Shown one piece after another: positions 36,165 to 46,897 of a stretch of 64,000 bases of DNA. The stretch is from Aquanectria penicillioides (lineage: Eukaryota > Ascomycota > Sordariomycetes > Hypocreales > Nectriaceae). A program made the position numbers and the translations under genes. The stretch is taken from assembly GCA_003415625.1 (NCBI GenBank), contig PYIU01000007.1, forward strand, positions 2,728,001-2,792,000. Direction: 5' to 3'. The notes below the pieces were generated by a model that saw only the letters and a program-made list of their open reading frames with translations, had not been told where the DNA came from and made no database searches. How positions within the stretch are numbered: position 1 is the stretch's first letter; every line of letters begins with the position of its first letter.

Positions 36165-37635
36165 GGTGTGATAGTTGGGATGAGCGTATCACAATTCATT
36201 TGGGGCCCTTTGACAATCCTCTGCGGGAGAAAAAAGGCGTATATCCTCGCTTTGCTGCTCGTATCTGGCTGCAATGCGGGACTTGCTGCTGCGCGTCATC
36301 TTGCAACCTTTGGACCTCTTTGGATCCTAGCTGGGACTACAGGAACATTCTTCTTGGTAACTGGACAGGTTATTATTTCGGACATATTTGTACCCGTATG
36401 TTCCAAAACAGACTTATCCCTACTCGCACAATTCCTCAGTAACATGGGGTTTATAGACAGAACGCGGAACGGCTGTGGGATTCTTTTTAGGAACATGCGT
36501 TGCATCTAATGGATTGGGTAGGTAAACAACACACTAACTCTAAAAGCTAGTTAATATTGAACATTGATCTAGCTCCGATGGTCGGCGGTGTTATTGTCAC
36601 GTATTCCAGTTGGAGAGTGATATACTGGGTGCAATGCGGTATGACTTCGCTTGCTTTACTTCTTACAACTCTGCTCATCCCCGAGGCGGGCCACAACGAC
36701 GACGGGAGCGGCAACGCGACACCACAAGTGAAAATGTCAATGGATATGATGAAGAAAGTGTTTAACCCGATGGAAACCTTCAAACAAATGAGACATCCGA
36801 CGGTCCTTTTCTCGGTATTGTTCATTCATGTCCAATGTAGCTAGATGCTAACATCTGGGCAACAGAACTTCGCGTGTGGTCTGCTCTCGCTCAGCCAATA
36901 TGCCTTGCTGAGCTCTATCCCGAGTGCAATCAACCCCCGTTTTAAATTGACAACGCCATTGATCAGCGGCCTTTTTTATTTGGCCCCTGGGTTTGGGTTC
37001 CTAGTGGGAAGTACCTTAGGAGGAAAAGTGTCGGATAACACGGTGAAGAGATGGATAAGGAAAAGGGATGGTACTCGACTCCCGCATGACCGACTCAGGG
37101 CTAGCTTTGGTGCTATTTTGATAATACTTCCTGTCGGAGAGCTCATTTATGGGTGGGTATTAGAGAAGCAAGTTGGAGGGTTTGCTTTACCCATAATTAG
37201 TGCCTTCGTTGCAGGCGTTGGGTTAATGGCTTCTTTCAGTGCCTTGAATACCTACGCAGCAGGTGAGTGACCTTATCGAAGTCCCTTGTTTTCTTAAATA
37301 GTAAGAGAAATACTAACGAGGCTGTTATTTAGAAGTCATCCCATCACGCAAATCAAAGGTAATAGGTAGCAAATACTTCGTCCAATATTTATTTGCGGCG
37401 GGAGGAACTGCAGGTGCTTCACCCTTAATTCTCAAAATTGGTACTGGCTGGACATTTACAATCGGTAACTATTTTTCATTTTCCAAGAATGGAGCGTTCA
37501 ATGCCTAACTCGACCGTGGTAGCTGTCTTTTGTACTCTGATTGGAAGTTTGCTGGTTTGGATCATTACGAGATTCGGCGCTTCGATGAATGAACGGACTA
37601 AAAAGCCGACCCTGGAGAATACTGGGGCATGTTGA
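36165..37635 (+). pseudogene. MFS transporter, 3' fragment (DHA1-like)
   Basis: Continuation of the gene begun at 23071. Exons 36165-36395, 36457-36517, 36573-36814, 36866-37262, 37333-37464 and 37523-37635. All five introns between them have usable signals (GTATGT...TATAG; GTAGGT...TCTAG; GTATTG...GCTAAC...CAACAG; GTGAGT...TTTAG; GTAACT...CCTAACT...GGTAG). With the 5' fragment the coding length would be 453 aa, normal for a 12-TM proton antiporter. Motif A region WGPLTILCGRKKAY follows TM2, then TERGTAVGFFLG, GVIVTYSSWRVIYWVQ, and a GLFYLAPGFGFLVG helix in the second half. Relatives export drugs or small metabolites. No stop or frameshift is present in any exon; only the retrotransposon breaks the gene. 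Expression from an internal promoter could yield an N-terminally truncated protein, but TM1 would be missing. Confidence 0.9.
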
Positions 37636-40600
37636 GTCTCTCAGGATTGACCACCTTGCTTTTCTGTGAAGGATATAGGGGCGTCAACTAAGACTTTGTA
37701 CTCCCTACGATGTATTAACAGAGCAGTTGGAAATTGCATTGATATGGTTTGTAGCTGCTGTTGTTTCTTGTGGGGGTCAACAACGTGAGAAGAGACACAA
37801 CGTGGACACAAAAATTGGGGCTGGTTTCTTGAGGTCAGCATTTAAAAGTTGATGAGTTTGACCCATCTACTGGTACTTATTCAATTGACCGCTATATTTA
37901 ACGAATAATCTTGAAACTGACAAGGAACTTCTCAATCCAGATGCTTTTGGCGTCATGGTCAATGCTGGTGGGCTCTGAACTAAGTCCAACAGTGATTCAG
38001 ATCGGGACGGCTTTCCGGCGGAGCCAACCGGGATGTGATTCCGAAACCATTCAAATTTAACGTCATCTAAGATTGATAGGTTCTGATTTTGAAGATAATA
38101 GCTAGTGATGAGTAATACTGAATAAAGGAGACAGAAGAGGAAGAAAGCAAATTGGATCATTTCGTTAGTGGCCATCTTGAGATGACCTTCCGAGATCCAA
38201 TCACGACGGAAATCGCCCCTAGGACGTTCTCGTCCTCATCTACAATAATCTCTGGCCATTATCGGTCATTATTTTCGTATGACACGTCAACTGTTACCGT
38301 CTTCGTTTTTATGATGGCCTTCGAGCTCGGGCCTGCAACAATCGCTTTTTCTGAATCGCTTTCCCCCATCCTACTGCATCGTTACTATGACCACCTTCGA
38401 TTTTCAGGTCTTGTCTCCCACTGACTAGCCCCATAGCAAAGCTTCACTCGCCATGCCCTCCTCAGAGCCAAACTGAGAGAGTGTTAATGTCGATCACGAC
38501 GATATTGAGAAAGGAACAAGCGTTGGCTCGGCGGATGCGAATTCTCGTTCGTTCTTGTTTTACTTCCGCATCTTGAAGCCGAAGTGTCGGAAGAACTTTC
38601 GAAGAGTCGGAAGTGAAGCACACATGCTGACGAGGTTGACTTCAACAAGCCTGGTTGTATTTGTTAGTCTCGTACATTACTTTGGGTACTTGTGGAACGA
38701 CGGATAATCGAGGATTCCTTTTTGGAAAAACCTGAGTGTACTTTCATCCAAACAGTGGTAATTACGACGAGCTAAGATCTATCAGGATGAGTCAATAGCT
38801 TTGATAAGATGGATAAATGGATGATTGACGTAATGACTGTCATAGATCCAATGCCGACTATTCCCATGACTCGCTGAACCACCAGCCGTGTCGATTTTGG
38901 CAACCATTTGATACACCTAGTCTAGCCGGGACGTTTCCGAACCTTGTCTAAAGCGCTTGTACGATCATCTGCAAGAGATCAGCTGCCAAGAGCTGATCAT
39001 CGATGGTGGTGGCGCAGGCACGTTGACCGCTGTGTAGAATTTCCTGGTTTCAGTGATGGTCCCTGGCAATATAATGTGCTCCCATTTCACTATTGTGAAT
39101 ATCATGATTACTCTTAGACAATTGCAACTTAATTGTGGATTCTAGGCCTCTAAATCCGTGAAAGGAATAACGCTACATCCACCTTACTAAATATTTTGAA
39201 TGCATCAGTGTAGCTCTAAATGTGACTGGAGGAAGAATACGGGGACCATGGCAGTCAGTTCCCAATTCTAGCTTTCCAAATTATAATGGCAAGTGCATCT
39301 TTCATATCGGGTGCCCCTTGTATTCATCATCATGCACAGGCATGGGGAAAAAAGGGAGGGAGGGGGGAGATTCAACTCATCTTGAGCCGGCGTGATGTGT
39401 ATCACTGACACCATGTTCCAATCTGTAACTACACTACCCGAGCATTGATGTGTGCTCTCTGCGGACAACACGACACTCTGACAAGGATACGCTAATGATA
39501 ACTAGTGTACCTCAGCTGTGTCAAGGGCTTGCTTTGGTCTGTTCCTTTCCCGCAAGATACTTTGGCCACATCGGAGCTGAAGATAAACAACCCCCTCCAG
39601 TATTAGGGAACATGGTGTGCTGTAAGTGACAGGGGTTCTTCCAGCCAGGGCTGCGAAGGATTCCTCGAGGTTGCCTCGTAACCGTTGGTCAAAGGTAGAG
39701 AAGGGCTATGTCAATCAACCAAACATCCTTGCAAAGAGAAGTCTGAGATTGCAGCATGTTTGGCGGCCATATGGAATCTATTGAGATTATGAGTAGATGC
39801 AGAGATGATTGAAGCAATAAACTAAAATCTTGTGAGCTCATGTATGGCCAACCGTCCCAACGTGATGGTGGCTCCTTCAAAACCGGTCGCGGGAATTACG
39901 CATGGCTACGTGCGTAATTGGAAGCGAAGATCGATGCGACTCCATTCGTACCTCGACAAAAGCAGTTGTTCGCAGTCTCCACATTGCCAAAACCACTAAA
40001 TAGCACCGATGGTCTCAGAAGCCCCCCATCCCACGCCCTTTGTCACTGAAACAGAAGCAAGAGCCCAATCAGGGAGCCACTTTCCAGTCGAAGGGATAAT
40101 GAAATCGACTAAGCAAAGGGGACGAAAATGAAATTTGCCGACGAAGGGCAATGCATCAGCTCGAGGTGCACACTATAGAAGACTCGGGCTATATGGAGCC
40201 CAACGACAAGGCAGTGGGAGACGGCTTTGTCCCTAGAATTAGCCGGAAGTCCAGTTTTATTATCGGTATTCGTTAGATCTTCATTGGAAACAAGACAAGA
40301 GGTTGCTTGAAGTATTGAGAGTTAGAATTTAAACTCGACATCAATGAGCTACGCTTCGCGTCGCATTGTTCTCCAGCATTAGAACACGTGATTAAGGAAG
40401 TAGAGAGGCATCAGGGGATTAAATAACGGGAGAATTTTTAGGGGTTGACGTGTAGAGACAATTAGGGATGTAGCAGTTGTTATCCGCCCTGTGTGTAGGT
40501 ATGGATACACGAGTTCGGAATGGAACCAGACCCCGCGTCGGAATGCCCTTCAGAGCATTTACACACGCGTTTTATGCCCTGTGATGGGGCCTTACACTTC

Positions 40601-40922
40601 AAAATCAACTACTGCCATTTTTCTTTTAAAGGGGTCTGGTCTGGAATGCCAATAATGCTTCTATGTCTCACTTCTGAGGATAATAGGTTTCGTAGATCGT
40701 GGCCAGAGCGAGACCCACCATACACATATAAACAAAGAACTGCCCGATGTTGAAATATTGTACAATGTGTAACGCATCTTGGCCACGGTTAGAAGTTCCG
40801 TTGGATATTCGACATGAGGAAATTTGGCTACCGTATGTAAGTGATTGAAGTTGCCCATTGAGAAATGAAGTGAAGCGCCGAAGTTGACTCTTGAAGCAGG
40901 GTATTTTTTACAATTTAGCACC
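37636..40922. other. Long intergenic region
   Basis: About 3.3 kb without a firm gene. A minus-strand open stretch at 37867-38175 (102 aa; starts MATNEMIQF, with one TM segment FAFFLFCLLYSVLLITSYYL) is the only candidate and is unsupported. A short purine-rich stretch lies at 39344-39367. Confidence 0.4.
37867..38175 (-). CDS. Possible small single-pass membrane protein
   Basis: 102-aa frame with an ATG start, one N-terminal transmembrane helix and a polar tail. No family recognised and no splice evidence; it may be a chance frame or the first exon of a larger gene. Confidence 0.25.
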   Translation of the reverse strand: MATNEMIQFAFFLFCLLYSVLLITSYYLQNQNLSILDDVKFEWFRNHIPVGSAGKPSRSESLLDLVQSPPALTMTPKASGLRSSLSVSRLFVKYSGQLNKYQ

Positions 40923-42041
40923 ATGAGGGTACCGACCGAGCAATCGATACCCTTTTTGGGACCACATATCTCTGCCATTATAGATTTCTTCCATCCCCCG
41001 AAATCCAATAACATGATCATAAAGATAGCAGTCGCCTTGAATATCTGGCTTGTAATGACCGTTGGCCTTGTCTTCTACTCATCATACGAAAGATATTCCG
41101 GCACTGGAGCGACTAGCACTTATAGCAAGAGCTCCGGACCTGGAATCCCTGATAAAATATGGCAAATCTATCTGGCGCCACCGAAAGAAAAACACCATAA
41201 ATTCCGAATCAACCCCGAGAGCTTGTCCTATACCGCCTCGTGGCTCGCCCACAACCCCGATTACAAATATACCTTAATGGCCGACAAGGGCGTCGAGAAG
41301 TTCATCCATAAGTTCTACAAAGATGACATCAACCTATTGAAGATATTTAAAGAGATGGGAAACACAGGAATGAGATCAGATCTGCTGAGGTACCTGGTGC
41401 TTGCAAAAGAAGGTGGCGTCTACGCGGACAACGACGTGGAATCCCTTAAACCTATCAGCGAGTGGGTACCGAAGGTTTACATGAATGAAGCGAAGGTCAT
41501 CGTTGGAATTGAATTTGATCGCCTTGATAAGGCTAATTGGCTCGAGGTGCATGAAGACTTGCAGTTTTGTCAATGGACCATCGCTGCGGCACCGGGCCAC
41601 CCTCTCCTCGAGTATATGGGAGCTCGAGTCGTTTCTGCTCTCCAAAATTACACCATTGAGCATAACACCACTTACTCCAAGCTAAATGCACCATCGGCAG
41701 ACGTGATGACGTTGACAGGACCGTCGGCCTGGACCGACGCTGTCTTTCAGCAGCTACAGCAGTTCGACCCATCCATCATCTCACTCAGAGATCTAACCGG
41801 AATGAAGGGCCCGCGGCTGGTCGGCGATATCCTCATATTGCCTATTGACGGATTCGGTATGGGGCAGCTACACTCAAATAGTACGAATGACGGGACAATC
41901 CCAGTCGATGCTTGTGTGATGCACCATTTCCGTGGATCCTGGAGATTGGACGGCAGTGGGCTTGGCCAAGACGAAGATGAGGGGGAGGATGAAGGGCGAA
42001 ATGAAGAGCAAAATGGTGGGGAAGGGGGAGCGTTTGAATGA
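40923..42041 (+). CDS. GT32-family (Och1-like) glycosyltransferase
   Basis: Type II Golgi-type glycosyltransferase, by family an alpha-mannosyltransferase acting on glycoproteins or glycolipids. An intronless 372-aa frame from ATG 40923; a later ATG at 41013, just before the TM helix (IKIAVALNIWLVMTVGLVFYS), would give 342 aa and is equally reasonable. The luminal domain starts PDKIWQIYLAPP, typical of GT32, followed by SWLAHNPDYKYTLM, MRSDLLRYLVLAKEGGVYADNDVE with the DxD-type metal/sugar-nucleotide motif (DND, about residue 170), and a C-terminal VMHHFRGSW. The last 30 residues are Glu/Gly/Asp-rich and probably disordered. Substrate unknown. Confidence 0.9.
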   Translation: MRVPTEQSIPFLGPHISAIIDFFHPPKSNNMIIKIAVALNIWLVMTVGLVFYSSYERYSGTGATSTYSKSSGPGIPDKIWQIYLAPPKEKHHKFRINPESLSYTASWLAHNPDYKYTLMADKGVEKFIHKFYKDDINLLKIFKEMGNTGMRSDLLRYLVLAKEGGVYADNDVESLKPISEWVPKVYMNEAKVIVGIEFDRLDKANWLEVHEDLQFCQWTIAAAPGHPLLEYMGARVVSALQNYTIEHNTTYSKLNAPSADVMTLTGPSAWTDAVFQQLQQFDPSIISLRDLTGMKGPRLVGDILILPIDGFGMGQLHSNSTNDGTIPVDACVMHHFRGSWRLDGSGLGQDEDEGEDEGRNEEQNGGEGGAFE

Positions 42042-43316
42042 TGGCAAAACGACATTGGAATGAACAAATAATCAATGGGGAGCCACGGAGCGTAAATATA
42101 TAATGACTGTGTTCCAATTGGGCTCTCAAATGCCTGAATTTATCACATCCGACTCATCTATTGAAATAATTTTAGCGCTTGGGTTCGTATTGCTCGGGTC
42201 AGCTGCTCGCATCATTACAGAACCAAGACGCACATCTTCTCAATCACTGCGAATGAAGCCATTAGGAGAACGAAGAAGCATATGCCTGTAGAATTGGACA
42301 ATAAACTAGAAACTAACAATAGTTCCGTTTGTTGTGTCTGATGTAGCTGAGACTGATGGTTCCTGCTAAGTATAATTGCTCCAAGTCAAGGTTAGGCATA
42401 ATTCAAGTTGGTAGAAACGGATTGTTGGGAATTTCAGGACTAAGTTCGTCTGCACAACTATATCAACGTCGGCTCACGGATTGTGAATTCCATTCATTGA
42501 GTTGATTCGCAATACCTCATGCACTGGCAATAGGTTCGGTGTTTTATAATTGTAAGCAATGCTTGTGTAACTTGTAGAGAATTTGATCGTTCGGTCCTTG
42601 ATGGATAGTTTCACGCGCCCCCCCTAACATCCTACCCGACGAACCAATGAACAAAGGGATGGCTTGAGTTGCAAAAAGCTGGGCAATCAAACGCAAGAGT
42701 GCTTCTACCTCATCTCCATTACCAGACTTGGCAGGTATGATTTCCGACCGTAACTTAGACAGTACCGTCAACTTAGAACCAGGGTTGGGGCTGCTCGAAT
42801 CAGTCCAACTCTGGGAATAAATCATCTGATGGCCCTTGGCGACATGGGCGTCCCTACGCGAACGGGTCAATACCAGTATATGCCGCATTTTTACGGAGAA
42901 AGCCTTACTGTCGCGAGTATATATGGCCTATTTGCATTAGTACCTGTAGTAAGGTGCCTTACACTTTTGCTAGCGGTATAGTGGGTTTTACGCGTGACAT
43001 TTACCAAGAGCGGCTTTGACGTCAGTGCTCCACCCCGACTACCAATCTTGGCCCTGATAATTTGGCTGTTGAAAAGCGGTATCGGTGTTAACGGCCTTGA
43101 TTACTACGACAGGCAACAAGGGCCTTGACCGATGATCTTAAATAGTGGGACGCCTTTCATCACAGATAGGCGTAAAACGTGCATATATAACCATGATGCA
43201 GTCATATTTATTCTCTCCCGCCTGATCTACGCCTTCCATCTCCAAGTCGCGTTCTCGCTACCTAGAAGATTAGAGATGGGAGTCAGATTTTGAACGATAT
43301 GGTAGCATTGCGAATT
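42042..43316. other. Intergenic region with a possible gene remnant
   Basis: Contains the candidate remnant at 42544-42888. The 400 bases before the C69 gene are its promoter. Confidence 0.4.
42544..42888 (-). pseudogene. Possible ABM-domain monooxygenase remnant
   Basis: Minus-strand 114-codon frame. Its middle, SKLTVLSKLRSEIIPAKSG followed by NGDEVEALLRLIAQ, resembles the opening of antibiotic-biosynthesis-monooxygenase (ABM) domains (strand, then KxGxEDEVEALL helix). The flanking parts do not continue the fold, so it is a fragment, a misjoined exon or chance. Confidence 0.3.
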
Positions 43317-44912
43317 ATGACAATCAAGCTCCAAGCGTTGGCTCTCGCCAGCCTCCTCGCCTCTCCGGCGACTGCGAGCTATGCCTTCTACGTCGGGAAG
43401 AACCTCACCTCTGATGGGAGCGTTCTAGTGGGCGGCACTGGTGAGGAGGTGTCCAGCCACTGGCTCCAGCTGTTTCCCGAGGGAGATCACCCAGCGAACG
43501 CCACCATCACTGTCGGTGTCACAAAAGACGCGACAATTCCGGGCGAGCTCATCCAGATCCCGCAGGCCAGACACACCTTTCGATATCTCAGCATGGAGTA
43601 TTCTGATTTTGAAGGCTTTCCAGCGCCCTTGACCAATGGCGGCTTGAACGAAAAGGGTGTCGCGGTGAGGGATGTCTGGGCAGACAACAGGCAAGAATTG
43701 GTTGATATGACGCCAACTCCCCAGCGTGGACTACAGTACAGCGATCTCGCACGCGTGGTCATGGAGCGTGCAAGCACGGCACGCGAGGGAGTCCAAATTA
43801 TCGGACAGCTAATCGCCAAGTATGGCGAAGCGACCTACGGCGGAAATTCTCATCTAATCGCGGACAAGGACGAGGGCTGGGTTGTGTGGGAGATGGCAGG
43901 CGGAAGAGGACTGTGGGCAGCACAACGCCTGGGGCCTAATGAGGTGAAGGTGCTGTACCCCGGGTACATCGAAGACTTTCCTGTCAACTTCAACGAGAGT
44001 CGGGACTTTTTAGGCTCCGACAACATCGTCTCTTTTGCGGTCGAGCAAGGATGGTGGAGCCCAAACTCTGGAGAGGCATTCAATATCTTCCACATTTACG
44101 GCCCTCAAGATCCAAGATACACCGCTCGAGATGGAGGGTACAAGTACATGTCTCAGGCTGCTCTTGAGAACGCCACTCTGGCCATGGCCCCAGTCACAGA
44201 AAAGGATCTCATGGAACGCGTGCGAGACTATCGCATCGCGGATGACGAGGCCGGCTATGGCCAGGTTGTTAGCCTCAAATCCGGCGTTGATAAGGATCTT
44301 CTGCGCATTTGGATCGCCCCGACCGGCTCCGTCTCTGCGCCTTTTGTACCTTGGTGGATGGGCGTGCAGTCCATCCCTCCGGAGTTTGGCGAACACCGCT
44401 ATCTCACCACCGGAGCGTCCGGCAGCTTTCTGAACCCAGATTACCAGCTCCAAGAAGCCTCGACTTTTGCAGGCCGAGTGTTCAAACGGATTTTGTATTA
44501 CATGTGCAGCGCACCTGAGCCATATCTTCCCATCGTCACCACGATGTTGACACAATTTGAAGAGATATCCCGTGCCCAGGTCTCTAAGTGGGTTGAGAAG
44601 AGCGCTCGGGCGTTGATTTCCCAAGGCCAGCGAGAAGCAGCACAGGAACTCTTGACTTTCTATTCGCACACTCGGGCAGCAGAGGCTCTCCGGATTGGCC
44701 GCACTATGGCGGAATCGTTAGATGGATATATAAAGCTAACGGAGCAGTGGCGAGACCCTACTGGAAGCGAGATTAACGATGCAGGAGAAGGAGCCGAAAC
44801 AGTTAATTGTCTGGTTGGTTTTGATCCCGATCAGCCAGCTGACAGGCAACAATATCTTACATCAAGGAAGCGATCTTACACACGGAAATCTCAACTCCAA
44901 AAGCAACTATAA
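43317..44912 (+). CDS. Peptidase family C69 (secernin/PepD-like) secreted protein
   Basis: Ntn-hydrolase fold of family C69 dipeptidases. An intronless 531-aa frame from ATG 43317; ATG 43299 is also in frame. The chosen start gives a clean signal peptide MTIKLQALALASLLASPATA. The mature protein begins SYAFYVGKNLTSDGSVLVGG. In C69 enzymes the residue exposed at the mature N-terminus is normally the catalytic Cys; here the codon is AGC (Ser). Other conserved segments are present: NGGLNEKGVAVRDVWA, GEATYGGNSHLIADKDEGWV and WVVWEMAG. Several N-glycosylation sites fit secretion. Either a Ser-nucleophile variant or an inactive paralog; family assignment is secure. Confidence 0.88.
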   Translation: MTIKLQALALASLLASPATASYAFYVGKNLTSDGSVLVGGTGEEVSSHWLQLFPEGDHPANATITVGVTKDATIPGELIQIPQARHTFRYLSMEYSDFEGFPAPLTNGGLNEKGVAVRDVWADNRQELVDMTPTPQRGLQYSDLARVVMERASTAREGVQIIGQLIAKYGEATYGGNSHLIADKDEGWVVWEMAGGRGLWAAQRLGPNEVKVLYPGYIEDFPVNFNESRDFLGSDNIVSFAVEQGWWSPNSGEAFNIFHIYGPQDPRYTARDGGYKYMSQAALENATLAMAPVTEKDLMERVRDYRIADDEAGYGQVVSLKSGVDKDLLRIWIAPTGSVSAPFVPWWMGVQSIPPEFGEHRYLTTGASGSFLNPDYQLQEASTFAGRVFKRILYYMCSAPEPYLPIVTTMLTQFEEISRAQVSKWVEKSARALISQGQREAAQELLTFYSHTRAAEALRIGRTMAESLDGYIKLTEQWRDPTGSEINDAGEGAETVNCLVGFDPDQPADRQQYLTSRKRSYTRKSQLQKQL

Positions 44913-46897
44913 TCTCTGGGATTAGACCAAATTTGTCAACGATTATTAGAACAAAAAGATAAAAGGCAGTGAGTGACCAAGGAAATCATGTGACCCTCAT
45001 TCAAAACGATCTGATTTTGCAAATGCAGGACGACGTGTATCATGACTCCCAATCTAAGTAGCTTAAAGAGAGAAAGGAAATGAAAATCCAATCCCCTCTG
45101 TTTGAAGAAGTACTAGGTCATGTTTATGTTTGATATATGCAGAACCAAAATGATCGGAAAGTTGTGTTGGACGGTCGCACAAGCTCTTGGTAGCAATTCA
45201 CTCTCTCGCAATCAGCTGCAGGTGTTAGTCCTCGGTATACTTGCTTCGTTGTCTTTACCTATGGCTTCTATATTACTCACTACGCCTAGATCTTTCACTT
45301 CTCACGCCGCTGGGTCCTCTTGATTGTGTTCAATATTATTCACTTCCTATTGAAATTGAGGAGGCTGCGGACTCGGCGGTTCCCTTGTCCCTCGGGGTCT
45401 TGATCAAAAATCCTTGCACAAAAGCTAATTTCGTTCAGGTAGAAGACGACTCTATAGATAGCCAAAAAGGTAATTGAGTGCTTGGAATGTGCTAAGAAGA
45501 CCCTTGCCAAAGAGTATTAATGTTTCTTTTGTGTATATAAGTATTTCTACATCATCTTTTAGACACCTCTTTAGAGCCTTCGAAACGATCCAGACCTTTC
45601 CAGATTATGCCCTTGAATCCTAGATTACAAAGTAAGCATGAGAACTGTTGCGAAGATCCGCCGTACCTATCTTATGCCTCCCAATTAAAAAGACACCCAG
45701 CAGTGAACTCTTGTGCTTGCTGTGGTCTCTTGCTTCTCGGGTTATCATTCTTCTCTTGTAGCCTTAGCCGTTTTTCCATTACAACAGCCTCTTCCAAGTA
45801 CTTCATTTTACCTGTGGGAATATTGGAACCCGGTTCATCGTTGGCATCGCTAGACTTGGTTGGCGGGAGCCTCCCGCTTTGTCCGATGACGCTCTGGCAC
45901 CATTGCAGTCGACTTGAAGTGGAAATTGTGAAACGAGCTAAGATTCCTCAAGATCGCCAAATTTTACAACTAGCTTTAGGAGGAGTTTATATAGGAAAGT
46001 GCAAATTCCGAGCTCCTATAGTGCAGCAGACGCGATTCACATTGTTGGTCAGCTGCCCAGAAGCGGGGAAGATCGAAACGCTTCACAGCCCACCCATATG
46101 GGCCTTGTCGAGGATATAAAATAATTGCTTTTGACTACCAGTATCACTGTTGAATAAATGTACAGAATGCTCAAGAAGATAACTATGCTTGTAGAAAAAT
46201 AAACGTCATCTCACCTGGTGCGCTGCGCTTGACACACGTGCCGACGAGGGAGTGGCCCGAACAGCGATTCAGGCAAATTAAAGTCTATCTTATCACATAG
46301 CTACTTTAAAGGAACTGTTCTTACTAGAAGAAACTGCTCGGCCAGCTAGCATCACAGCTGAGGGAATGGAGTATCTGATGGGCCTGCTTAGAACAAGGAC
46401 CTTCCCTGTTCCCACGCACCTTTTTGCCTGCCCCATCAGAAGTTCGACTCAGTCTTCTTTTTATCTTCCAGTTTCTACAAAATTTAATTCAAATCTACGG
46501 TACAAATTCCACGGCGAATTCCCTGTGTCCTCCCCGCTAGCTGAGGAGGTCGGTGCTCTTGTGAATCTCAGGGCTGCGAACTTCCTCTTAAACGACTTCT
46601 TTTCATGCGTCGCGTTTTGAAAAACATTATAAGACAAAGGCCCCAGTTATCGAAAGGGCGCGATTCATGCATAACGGAGAAAATTAATTATTACCAGAAG
46701 ACTATTCATCGCTACCTCATTTTCCCGCAGCTAGCTAATAGGAGCTTCAGTTCATTAGAGCTTTCTCGGCTCCACCCAGTCCTGTCATATCGTTTGCTCG
46801 ATGACGATAGCAAGACCCCAAATTTTCGATACCGGGTTTCCTTGAGCATCATAGATCCCATAAACCTTACGCATGAAATAGGCTAGAAAGCCCGGCC
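44913..46897. other. Intergenic region
   Basis: About 2 kb between convergent genes. Open stretches (for example 45607-46119) lack recognisable domains and splice-consistent structure. Nothing supported. Confidence 0.4.

Noticed and set aside
44010..44669. 219-codon minus-strand frame
   Set aside because: Antisense shadow of the C69 gene, whose plus-strand sequence is clearly conserved.
45607..46119. 170-codon plus-strand frame
   Set aside because: No recognisable motif, unusual composition and no supporting gene structure; treated as chance.
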